Positions 51,696-59,502 of a DNA stretch of 64,000 bases are shown here, piece after piece. How positions within the stretch are numbered: position 1 is the first letter of the stretch; each line of letters begins with the position of its first letter. The translations under genes were made by a program, and so were the position numbers. The DNA comes from Marinobacter sp. SS13-12 (lineage in GTDB: Bacteria > Pseudomonadota > Gammaproteobacteria > Pseudomonadales > Oleiphilaceae): NCBI RefSeq assembly GCF_030227115.1, contig NZ_JASSUA010000002.1:1-64000 (forward strand), read 5' to 3'. The notes under the pieces were generated by a model. The model was not told the DNA's origin and did not search any database. It was given only the letters and a program-made list of their open reading frames with translations.

Positions 51696-52883
51696 GTGAA
51701 ACCCGTCGAAACGATGAAAGTGCTGGTGGCCAGCGTGATTGCGGTTGTGGTCATGGTGGGCATTGCCCGGTTCTCCTATACGCCGATGATTCCCGAGATG
51801 GTCGGCGCGCTTGGCCTGAGTACGTCCGTGGTGGGCATGCTGGCGACGGTGAATTACGCCGGCTACCTGACGGGTGCGTTGCTTATCACCCGGATCAGCG
51901 ATCTAGGGCTCAAGGTAAGGCTGTACCAGCTCGGGCTTGTTGTGGCAGTGATTTCAACGGTTCTTATGGGGTACACCACCAATGTGTGGTTGTGGTTCAT
52001 TTTGCGGTTCATTTCCGGACTCAGCACCTCAGCCGGCATGTTGTTGGGGGCCGGTCTGCTGATGAGCTGGCTGATCAGGAACAATCAGAAGTCCGAGCTG
52101 GGGGTTTTCTTTTCTGGCATCGGTCTCGGGATTGTTCTTACGGCGGTGGTGGCCGAGCTGATCAAGGATGCCTTTACCTGGGATACCCAGTGGGTGATTT
52201 ACGGGTTGGTGGCGTTGGTGCTGGTGATTCCCGCCTGGCGCTGGATGCCGGACTACAGGGCCTGCGCCTTGCCGCAAACTGCAGGCAAAGCTGCAGGGAA
52301 TGAGCGGAGCCGCTTCATCCGCATATTGCAGCTGGCCTATTTTTGCGCGGGGGTGGGCTATGTGGTGACAGCCACCTTCCTGGTGGCTATTGCGGAGTCA
52401 ATGCCGCAGCTCAAGGGTCACGGCTGGCTGATCTGGCTGGTTGTCGGTCTTGCTGCCACGCCGGCCTGCTGGCTGTGGGATGTGTTCTCGCGTCGGTGGG
52501 GGCAGTGGCTGGCGTTGTATCTGGCGTACACGCTTAACGCCGTCAGTATCGTGATGCTGATTGTCAACGCCGACCTGATAGGCGTGATGCTCAGTGCCGT
52601 GATCTATGGCGCCAGTTTTATCGGGATTGTCAGCATGATGCTGGCGATGGTGGGGCGTGTTTTCCCCGAGAATCCATCCCGGCCGATGAGCCGGCTGACG
52701 TTCAGCTATGGCATAGCCCAGATGCTGGCGCCTGCTGTGGTAGGTTACCTGGCCGATGTAGAAGGTAACTACACCAACGGCCTCTGGCTTACCCTGATGG
52801 TGATGGCGCTCGGTGTGGTGATGCTGCACCTGGCGCGAAAAATGGAACAACGGGGGCAGGGCACCTCTGCGAGCTCCTGCTGA
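51696..52883 (+). CDS. MFS transporter, YbfB/YjiJ-like
   Basis: A 395-residue major facilitator with about twelve hydrophobic helices. GIARFSYTPMIPEM in helix 1 resembles the YbfB/YjiJ group. Substrate is unknown. The start is GTG with AAGGA upstream. It follows the thioesterase gene by 45 bases and is convergent with paaX, 32 bases apart. Confidence 0.85.
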   Translation: MKPVETMKVLVASVIAVVVMVGIARFSYTPMIPEMVGALGLSTSVVGMLATVNYAGYLTGALLITRISDLGLKVRLYQLGLVVAVISTVLMGYTTNVWLWFILRFISGLSTSAGMLLGAGLLMSWLIRNNQKSELGVFFSGIGLGIVLTAVVAELIKDAFTWDTQWVIYGLVALVLVIPAWRWMPDYRACALPQTAGKAAGNERSRFIRILQLAYFCAGVGYVVTATFLVAIAESMPQLKGHGWLIWLVVGLAATPACWLWDVFSRRWGQWLALYLAYTLNAVSIVMLIVNADLIGVMLSAVIYGASFIGIVSMMLAMVGRVFPENPSRPMSRLTFSYGIAQMLAPAVVGYLADVEGNYTNGLWLTLMVMALGVVMLHLARKMEQRGQGTSASSC

Positions 52884-52915
52884 TAACGGCCGAGGCTATC
52901 TGCATCGGGGTACGG

Positions 52916-53878
52916 TTATTCCATTTCGGGCAGGGCTTCGCTGAGGGCGCCTGAATCACGCAGGCCACCGAAGCGTTTGTAGAACTTCTCACCCGGCCCT
53001 GGCAAAGGGCCGGAAGCATTCTCCAGAGTCTCGTCCAGCCAATGCTCGGCGCGCACATAGATCTGGCGGTAAAGGTTGCGACAAAGCTGCTTGGCGCTGC
53101 GACCCTCCCAGTCCCCCGGTAACAATTCATCGGGCAGCAGGGGGTCACGAAGCAGTATCTTGCGATACTCGTGGATCAGCAGGATCCGCAGAAGCAGACA
53201 TTCCTCCGGGTTAAGGGTGTCTTCAGACTGAAGCTCCCGCCACAAGGGGCGGAACTGTTTCAGAAAGCGCCTGTAACGACCCCCGAGTTCATCCAGATTC
53301 CAGCTTTCGCGAACCTGGAGGCGAAGTGCTCTGGGACTCTTCTGCTCCATGGGCATGGTCTGCATCACGATGGTGTCGTCCACGGCACCCCATTCCTGCA
53401 GCATGGGCATCAGTTCGTTGCGGGTAAACCTCGGGTGCTCCATCAGCCCCGGGGCCATACTGCCGAAGCTGAGCCACTTCAGTTCTTCCCTGACTTTCTG
53501 ACGAAGTTCCGGAGCCAGCTGATTCAGGTAGACAAGGCACCAACTGCCGTTCCACTCCGCCGTATCGAGATTGTAAACGTGCTGAAAGGCCTGCTCGAAC
53601 CGACGCAGGCCGGGGCCGGTGAGGCTGTAGTAACTGCAGCGCCCGACCTTTTCCGTTTGCAGCCATGATTCCTGAACCAGGCGATACACCGAGGTGCGTA
53701 CCAGACGCTGACTGATGCCCATGGGTTCTACCAGTTTCATCAGGCTGCCAAGCCAGACATTGCCGCCGCGGGGGACGATGGCGTCGCCATAGATGGTAAT
53801 GATGAGAGAGCCGGCGCGGAGTGGCCGTTTCTTCTGGAAGTTTTCGACGAGCAGTTCGAGCTGGTTTTTTGCAGTCAT
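52916..53878 (-). CDS. paaX: PaaX family transcriptional repressor
   Basis: PaaX-type regulators repress phenylacetate genes and are released by phenylacetyl-CoA. The N-terminal winged helix shows RAGSLIITIYGDAIVPRGG (in part) and RLVRTSVYRLVQESWLQ; the PaaX core includes WNGSWCLVYL, and the C-terminal domain includes EYRKILLRDPLLPDELLPGDW. The protein has 320 residues from the ATG at 53878, the usual length. An in-frame TTG nine codons earlier lacks a ribosome site. It is divergent from the ABC transporter, and a perfect palindrome lies in the transporter promoter. Neighbours (IOR, PaaZ) support an aromatic role. Confidence 0.88.
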   Translation of the reverse strand: MTAKNQLELLVENFQKKRPLRAGSLIITIYGDAIVPRGGNVWLGSLMKLVEPMGISQRLVRTSVYRLVQESWLQTEKVGRCSYYSLTGPGLRRFEQAFQHVYNLDTAEWNGSWCLVYLNQLAPELRQKVREELKWLSFGSMAPGLMEHPRFTRNELMPMLQEWGAVDDTIVMQTMPMEQKSPRALRLQVRESWNLDELGGRYRRFLKQFRPLWRELQSEDTLNPEECLLLRILLIHEYRKILLRDPLLPDELLPGDWEGRSAKQLCRNLYRQIYVRAEHWLDETLENASGPLPGPGEKFYKRFGGLRDSGALSEALPEME

Positions 53879-54185
53879 GGCACTGGGTTCGCAAATAAGA
53901 ATCAATGAAACACGTTGCGCGTATTATGCGGGTCTTACGTGTCAGGTAAAGGCTTGTCTCTCTGATTGCCGTGCTGGCGGGTTGCGTCAGCGTCAGCTTT
54001 ACTGAAAGAGCCTTGGCCGGACCCCCTGAAATCGGTTGACATGGAAGTTATGATACAATAACTTCGTTTGATATTCGTCAATGGTATCGAATTTTACCGG
54101 GAGCGAAGAAAACAGGATTGGTGTGATCAAGGATGAAGTAACAAAACATACTCAAGCCCCTGCACAATTCGGGAGAACAAAAACA
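53879..54185. other. Divergent regulatory region, paaX / ABC transporter
   Basis: About 307 bases without a gene. It holds the transporter promoter and palindrome described separately. A CATAAT on the minus strand about 30 bases before the extended paaX frame may be part of the paaX promoter. The transporter frame is open through the last 105 bases but lacks support. Confidence 0.5.
54036..54065 (+). promoter_or_regulatory. Transporter promoter with 8-bp palindrome
   Basis: A consensus -35, TTGACA (54036-54041), precedes a perfect inverted repeat, GAAGTTAT - 6 bases - ATAACTTC (54044-54065). The -10 at the ideal distance would be TAACTT (54059-54064), inside the right arm. A protein bound here would block RNA polymerase, so it is a good candidate operator, perhaps for PaaX encoded just upstream. 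Binding is inferred from position only. Confidence 0.55.
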
Positions 54186-55343
54186 ATGCTTAAAACTATG
54201 ATGCGTCGCGCAGGAAAATGCGCAGCCGTTGCTGCTGCCGGTCTCATGATGATGAGTGCCCAGGCAGCTGAACCTATCAAAATCGGGTCGTTCCTGTCTG
54301 TCACGGGTCCGGCATCCTTCCTGGGCGACCCCGAGCTGAAAACGCTCGAGATGTACGTCGAAAAAATCAATGAAGAAGGCGGTGTTCTGGGGCGTCAGCT
54401 GGAGCTGATTCACTATGACGACGTTGGCAACGCTTCTTCTGCCCGTAACTTCGCCAGCCGCCTGATCCGCTCGGACCAGGTTGATATCATCGTTGGTGGC
54501 AGCACCACCGGTGCTACCATGGCAGCGGTTCCGCTGATCGAGCAGGCACAGGTTCCGTTCATTTCTCTGGCTGGTGCCGTAGTGATTACTACCCCGGTGA
54601 AGAAGTGGGTGTTCAAGACACCTCAATCTGACCGCATGGCAGCAGAGCGTATCCTGAGTGACATGAAAGACCGTGGTATCACCAAAATCGGCCTGATTTC
54701 CGGTACCGGTGGTTTTGGCAGTTCCGGCCGCACCCAGACTCTGGAAGTGGCAGAGAAGATGGGCATGGAAGTGGTGGCCGATGTCACCTACAGCGGATCT
54801 GATACAGACATGACCGCCCAGTTGACCAATATCCGTAACACGAAGGGTGTTGAGGCGGTTCTGAACTTCGGTTTCGGTCAGGGCCCGGCCATCGTGACCC
54901 GGAACTACGCCCAGCTGGGTATGGAACTTCCGTTCTATCAGTCCCACGGTGTGGCGTCTGACAGCTTCCTCGAACTGGCTGGATCCTCTGCCGAAGGCCT
55001 CCGCCTGCCGGCATCTCCGCTGCTGGTTCCGGATTCCCTGCCGAACGATGACCCACAGAAAGAAGTGGTGCAGAACTATAAGGCAGAGTACGAAGCTCGC
55101 TGGGACTCCAAGGTTTCAACCTTTGGCGCCTACGCCTACGACGGCCTGATGCTGGCGGTTCGCGCTATTGAAGAAGCGGGCTCTACTGACCCTGAGGCTG
55201 TTCGTGACGCGCTGGAAAATATCCAGGGCTATGTTGGTGTGACCGGTGAATTCAATATGTCTCCGGAAGACCACAATGGCCTTGATGCAGATTCCTTCCG
55301 CATTCTGGAAGTCCAGAACGGCGAATGGAAACTGATTAACTGA
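54186..55343 (+). CDS. ABC transporter substrate-binding protein, LivK type
   Basis: A periplasmic binding protein of the branched-chain amino acid (Leu/Ile/Val) family, which also serves aromatic acids and amides. From the ATG at 54186 it has 385 residues with a signal peptide (cleavage likely after AQA, about residue 28). The mature start reads EPIKIGSFLSVTGPASFLG, and VGGSTTGATMAAVPL is the ligand-loop region. It heads a five-gene operon and faces paaX, which suggests an aromatic acid or amino acid ligand rather than leucine. The ligand is inferred from context. Confidence 0.9.
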   Translation: MLKTMMRRAGKCAAVAAAGLMMMSAQAAEPIKIGSFLSVTGPASFLGDPELKTLEMYVEKINEEGGVLGRQLELIHYDDVGNASSARNFASRLIRSDQVDIIVGGSTTGATMAAVPLIEQAQVPFISLAGAVVITTPVKKWVFKTPQSDRMAAERILSDMKDRGITKIGLISGTGGFGSSGRTQTLEVAEKMGMEVVADVTYSGSDTDMTAQLTNIRNTKGVEAVLNFGFGQGPAIVTRNYAQLGMELPFYQSHGVASDSFLELAGSSAEGLRLPASPLLVPDSLPNDDPQKEVVQNYKAEYEARWDSKVSTFGAYAYDGLMLAVRAIEEAGSTDPEAVRDALENIQGYVGVTGEFNMSPEDHNGLDADSFRILEVQNGEWKLIN

Positions 55344-55422
55344 TATCCCTTTCACCTGTCTCGCGGTTGGCGGCTGTCCTTTCGGATAAGTCGCCAGCCG
55401 ATGTTCGACCGGAACCACCGCT

Positions 55423-56298
55423 ATGCTCGCAGAATTCTTACAATACCTGTTCACCGGGATTACTATCGGTGCGACCTACGCCCTGATAGCCCTCGGTTTT
55501 ACCCTGATTTACAACGCCAGCCATGTCATCAACTTTGCCCAGGGCGAATTCCTGATGATCGGGGGCATGGCGACAGTTTCCCTCACGGCCATGGGCGTAC
55601 CCATGGTGTTTGCAGTCGTGCTGGCAATCATTCTGGCCGGTGTGCTGGGGATTGCCCTTCAGCGCCTGGCCATTGCGCCCGCCAAACAGGCGGATGTGGT
55701 AACCCTGATCATCATTACCATTGGTGCATCCATCTTTATTCGCGGTATTGCCCAGGTGGTATGGGGCAAGGAATACCATGTGATGCAGAACTTCAGCACG
55801 GACCAGCCTATCCAGGTGTTTGGCGCGGTGCTGAACAGCCAGAGCCTGTGGGTGCTGGGTATTGGTGCGGTGATGGTCGTAGCCTTGGTGCTTTTCTTCA
55901 CCAAGACGCTGATTGGCAAGGCGATTCTGGCAACCTCCATGAACAAGGAAGCAGCTCGCCTGGTGGGTATCCGCACCCAGATGGTGTTGATGCTGGCATT
56001 CATGGTGTCTGCGTTGTTGGGGTCGGTCGCCGGTATTGTCGTCGCACCAATTACCTTCACTTCCTATGACATCGGGATCATTCTCGGCCTGAAAGGTTTT
56101 GTCGCTGCAGCGATTGGCGGGCTTGGCAGCGGTGTCGGTGCGGTTGTCGGTGGCCTGGCCCTGGGCATTGTTGAAGCCATGGCGGCCGGTTATATCTCTT
56201 CCGATTACAAGGATGCAGTCGCGTTTTCCATGATTCTGTTGGTGCTCTTCTTCATGCCCCGCGGACTCTTCGGCGCCAAAGTTGTGGAGCGTGTCTGA
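55423..56298 (+). CDS. ABC transporter permease, LivH type
   Basis: A 291-residue inner-membrane permease of the LivH family with about eight helices. Family signatures are TIGATYALIALGFTLIYNAS near the start (in part) and GLKGFVAAAIGGLGSGVGAVVGG, the ATPase-contact region. It ends in ATG overlap with the LivM-type gene (1 base). The 79-base gap before it holds no clear terminator, so the operon continues from the binding protein. Confidence 0.93.
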   Translation: MLAEFLQYLFTGITIGATYALIALGFTLIYNASHVINFAQGEFLMIGGMATVSLTAMGVPMVFAVVLAIILAGVLGIALQRLAIAPAKQADVVTLIIITIGASIFIRGIAQVVWGKEYHVMQNFSTDQPIQVFGAVLNSQSLWVLGIGAVMVVALVLFFTKTLIGKAILATSMNKEAARLVGIRTQMVLMLAFMVSALLGSVAGIVVAPITFTSYDIGIILGLKGFVAAAIGGLGSGVGAVVGGLALGIVEAMAAGYISSDYKDAVAFSMILLVLFFMPRGLFGAKVVERV

Positions 56299-57305
56299 TG
56301 TTGAATCGATTTATGCAGTCCCGTCTCCGGGGCCTGATGGTTCTCACACTGATCCTGATTGTTGTGCCGGCTTTTCTGAGCAACCCCTTTCATTATGAGC
56401 TGGCTACCCAGATAGCCATTATTGCCGCTACGGTGGTCGGCCTGAACCTGCTGGTAGGCTTTGCGGGGCAGATCAGCCTTGGTCACGCCGGGTTCTTTGG
56501 TCTCGGCGCCTACTTCACAGGGATAGCTACGGGAACCTATGGCTGGCCGTCTGTGCCGGCGCTGCTGGCAGGTGCTGCCGTTGTTGGGATTATTGCCTGG
56601 GTTGTCGGGCGTCCGATCCTGCGTCTTAAAGGGCATTACCTCTCCATGGCAACCCTTGCAGTGGGTTTTATTATTGCCATTATCCTGAACAACGAACGGG
56701 CCATTACCGGCGGCCCCGACGGTATGCCGGTCCCGGCTTTCGAAGTGTTCGGCTGGGAGCTCAGTTCATTTGGCGCATACTCATTATTCGGGCTGGAGAT
56801 TTCCGGCGTTCAGGCCTGGTATATGTTCGCCAGTGCTGTTCTTCTCGTGGCGGTCTGGTTTGCCCTGAACCTGATTGAATCTCCCATTGGCCGGGCCTTG
56901 CGCTCCGTGCATGGTTCGGAAGTGGCGGCCAGTGTGGTGGGCGTCAATACAGCGAAGTACAAAAGCCTCGTGTTCGTGATCTCTGCCATTTACGCCAGCC
57001 TGATGGGTGGCCTCTACGCTCACTTCCAGGGCTTTATCACGCCCGCAGTGGCAAGCTTCGAGTTCTCCATTCTCTTTATCACCATGGTTGTGCTCGGTGG
57101 CATGGGATCCACATTCGGTGTGATTCTCGGTGCCGTGGTGCTGAAGCTGTTGCCGCAGGTGCTGGCGGACTTCCAGGAACTCGAGACTGTCATGTTCGGC
57201 CTGATCCTGATGTTGACCATGATCTTCATGCCCAAGGGGCTGTTACCAACGCTGACTGCCGTTGTTTCCAAAAGAATGCGCAAGAAAGCGGGAGGTGAGG
57301 CATGA
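56298..57305 (+). CDS. ABC transporter permease, LivM type
   Basis: The second permease, 335 residues, with about ten hydrophobic helices. LLVGFAGQISLGHAGFFGLGAY is the LivM signature (in part), and MVVLGGMGSTFGVILGA is the second contact loop. It overlaps the LivH-type gene by 1 base and the LivG-type gene by 4 bases, which implies coupled translation. Confidence 0.93.
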   Translation: MLNRFMQSRLRGLMVLTLILIVVPAFLSNPFHYELATQIAIIAATVVGLNLLVGFAGQISLGHAGFFGLGAYFTGIATGTYGWPSVPALLAGAAVVGIIAWVVGRPILRLKGHYLSMATLAVGFIIAIILNNERAITGGPDGMPVPAFEVFGWELSSFGAYSLFGLEISGVQAWYMFASAVLLVAVWFALNLIESPIGRALRSVHGSEVAASVVGVNTAKYKSLVFVISAIYASLMGGLYAHFQGFITPAVASFEFSILFITMVVLGGMGSTFGVILGAVVLKLLPQVLADFQELETVMFGLILMLTMIFMPKGLLPTLTAVVSKRMRKKAGGEA

Positions 57306-58060
57306 CAGCACTGGTTGAAGTAAAAGGGCTGGACAAGGCCTTTGGTGGCGTTCATGCGGTGGAAGGCGTCAGCTTCGCCGTGGAGGCGGGGCAGGTCTAT
57401 TCTGTCATCGGCCCGAACGGTGCCGGAAAAACCACGCTGTTCAACCTGATCACCGGTCTCTATATCCCCACCAAGGGTGAGATTCTGCTGAATGGTGAGA
57501 GTACCGCCAGGCTGGAACCAAACGAGCTTGCGGAACGGGGTATGTGCCGGACGTTTCAGCAGATGCAGATCTGTATGAACATGACCGCCATCGAGAACGT
57601 GATGCTCGGCCGGCACCTTCAGCTCAAGAGCAACCTGTTCACCACACTGTTCCGCTTGCCCGCTTTACGCCGGGACGAGGAGTTTGCGTACAAGCGCGCC
57701 GCTGAACTCATGGAATACGTGGGGTGTGGCGAGTACGTGGGTGCCGAAGCCTCTGCGATGTCCTACGGTGCGCTCAAGCGACTGGAGATTGCCCGGGCCC
57801 TGGCGGCGGAACCCAAGGTCATCCTGCTGGATGAGCCGGCCGCAGGCCTGAACGCCACGGAGACCGCAGCCCTGGAGGACCTGATCCGGAAAATAGCGGA
57901 TCAGGGCATAACCGTGATGCTGGTTGAGCACGATATGAAACTGGTGATGGGGATATCCGACCGGTTGCTGGTGCTTAACTATGGTCGCGTTCTGGCCGAA
58001 GGCACGCCCGAGGAAATCCGTCAGAACCCTGACGTTATCGCCGCCTATCTGGGTGGCTGA
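57302..58060 (+). CDS. ABC transporter ATP-binding protein, LivG type
   Basis: The first ATPase of the transporter, 252 residues. Walker A is GPNGAGKTT (about residue 37), the LivG-specific segment GMCRTFQQMQ follows, and Walker B is VILLDEPAAGLN. The usual signature LSxGxQ reads MSYGALKRLEIARAL, a known LivG variant in which Q is replaced by L or A. VEHDMKLVMGISDR holds the switch histidine. It overlaps the LivM-type gene by 4 bases. Confidence 0.94.
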   Translation: MTALVEVKGLDKAFGGVHAVEGVSFAVEAGQVYSVIGPNGAGKTTLFNLITGLYIPTKGEILLNGESTARLEPNELAERGMCRTFQQMQICMNMTAIENVMLGRHLQLKSNLFTTLFRLPALRRDEEFAYKRAAELMEYVGCGEYVGAEASAMSYGALKRLEIARALAAEPKVILLDEPAAGLNATETAALEDLIRKIADQGITVMLVEHDMKLVMGISDRLLVLNYGRVLAEGTPEEIRQNPDVIAAYLGG

Positions 58061-58077
58061 GCAAGGAGACATTTCAC

Positions 58078-59442
58078 ATGAGCGAGCAACAGACTGAAAT
58101 GGCGCCTGCCCGGTCACGCAGTGAGCAGGCCGTCCGAATTATTGTGCACGAACATCAGGCGCTGTGGCGGATCCTTGATCTGCTGGATCAGCTTCTGAGT
58201 GATATGAATGTCAATGACCAGCGGCCGGATGAGCGGCTGCTCAAGACAATCTTTGATTACATTCAGCACTTCTCCCAGCGGGTGCACAGTACGCCCACGG
58301 ACATTGAGCTCTACAAGCGGCTCAGTGAGAAGTCCCCCGAGACAGCGCCCCTGCTTGAGAAGCTGGCCAAGGGCTATGTGATCGGGCATGAAAAGCTTCT
58401 TGAGTTGCGCCAGCTGCTGGCGGAATGCGAAGAAGGCTGGCCGGAAGGGCGTGAGGAATTCAGTCATGCCCTGGCACGTTTCACGGAAGCCCTTCGCAAG
58501 CATATCCGCAAGGAAGAGGGCGTGGTTATTCCCCGGGCCCGGAAACTGCTGACCGAGGAAGACTGGCAGCAGATCATCGAAGCGCGGGATGTGGAAAACG
58601 ACCCCTTGTTTGGTGAACGGGTGCGGGAAGAGTTCCGGGAGCTGCGCCACCAGATTGTCAGTTACACACCGGAGAAATTCGGGGGGCTGGGTCTCAAGCA
58701 CGCAGACCGGGTGACTGCGCCTCACGCAAAACAGGAAATGCTGTCCATCAAGGGGCTTGTCACGTCCTATGGCCAGATCGAGGTTCTGCATGATGTGGAC
58801 ATCCACATCAACAGTGGCGAGATTGTCTCCCTGGTGGGCGCCAACGGAGCTGGCAAATCCACACTGCTGATGACGATCTCGGGGCTGCAGCCTACAGACC
58901 GTGGCGCGATCACCTTTGAGGGCAAGGATCTGGCGAAGATCCCTGCCGATCAGCGGGTGGCCGATGGCATTGTTCAGGTGCCGGAGGGGAGACAGGTGTT
59001 CAAGGACCTCAGTGTTCATGACAACCTTTTGCTGGGCGCCTACACGCGTGGCAAGACGCCTGAGGTGATGGATGACCTGGAGCGCATGTACACCAAGTTC
59101 CCCATCCTTCGCCAGAAGCGCCACAACCTGGCCGGTGAGCTGTCCGGAGGTCAACAGCAGATGCTGGCCATGGGGCGGGCCCTGATGGCCAAGCCAAGGT
59201 TGTTGCTTATGGATGAGCCCAGCATGGGCCTGGCGCCGTTGATCATCGAAGAGATCTTCAACATCGTCAAAGAGTTGAAGGAAGAGGGCATCACCATTTT
59301 CCTGGTGGAGCAGAATGCGTCCCAGGCGCTGGCTCTGGCCGACCGTGGTTATGTGCTTGAAACCGGCAAAGTGGTTATTGAGGGCACTGGCCGTGAACTG
59401 CTCAGCAATGAGAAAGTTCGTGAGGCGTACCTGGGCATGTGA
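58078..59442 (+). CDS. Hemerythrin-like domain fused to LivF-type ABC ATPase
   Basis: A 454-residue fusion. Residues about 15-160 form a four-helix hemerythrin-like (HHE) domain with candidate iron ligands H24/H26 (VHEHQAL), H64 and H70, H104-E105 (GHEKLLEL) and H142 with E146 (KHIRKEE). The usual HHPxE of helix 2 reads H70-S-T-P-T-D75, so one ligand position is altered. A linker (about 165-220) leads to a complete LivF ATPase (221-454): Walker A GANGAGKST (254-262), signature LSGGQQQ (355-361) and Walker B LLLMDEP. LivF alone is about 235 residues. The frame is continuous and no good ribosome site precedes residue 221. The domain may sense oxygen, NO or iron; inferred. Confidence 0.88.
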   Translation: MSEQQTEMAPARSRSEQAVRIIVHEHQALWRILDLLDQLLSDMNVNDQRPDERLLKTIFDYIQHFSQRVHSTPTDIELYKRLSEKSPETAPLLEKLAKGYVIGHEKLLELRQLLAECEEGWPEGREEFSHALARFTEALRKHIRKEEGVVIPRARKLLTEEDWQQIIEARDVENDPLFGERVREEFRELRHQIVSYTPEKFGGLGLKHADRVTAPHAKQEMLSIKGLVTSYGQIEVLHDVDIHINSGEIVSLVGANGAGKSTLLMTISGLQPTDRGAITFEGKDLAKIPADQRVADGIVQVPEGRQVFKDLSVHDNLLLGAYTRGKTPEVMDDLERMYTKFPILRQKRHNLAGELSGGQQQMLAMGRALMAKPRLLLMDEPSMGLAPLIIEEIFNIVKELKEEGITIFLVEQNASQALALADRGYVLETGKVVIEGTGRELLSNEKVREAYLGM

Positions 59443-59502
59443 TGTTCCCGGAATGTCTGCATCAGTTGCAGGATCGGGTCCTGTGGCAGCGGCTTGAGGG
59501 TC

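Noticed and set aside
54044..54075. Resemblance of AATAACTTCGTTTGATA to a loxP arm
   Set aside because: The arms point outward instead of inward, the match covers only about 9 bases, and no Cre-like recombinase or phage gene is nearby.
58738..59442. A separate livF gene starting at the internal ATG 58738
   Set aside because: AGGAA lies directly against this ATG with almost no spacing, and the frame runs unbroken from the hemerythrin part; internal initiation cannot be excluded but is not favoured.
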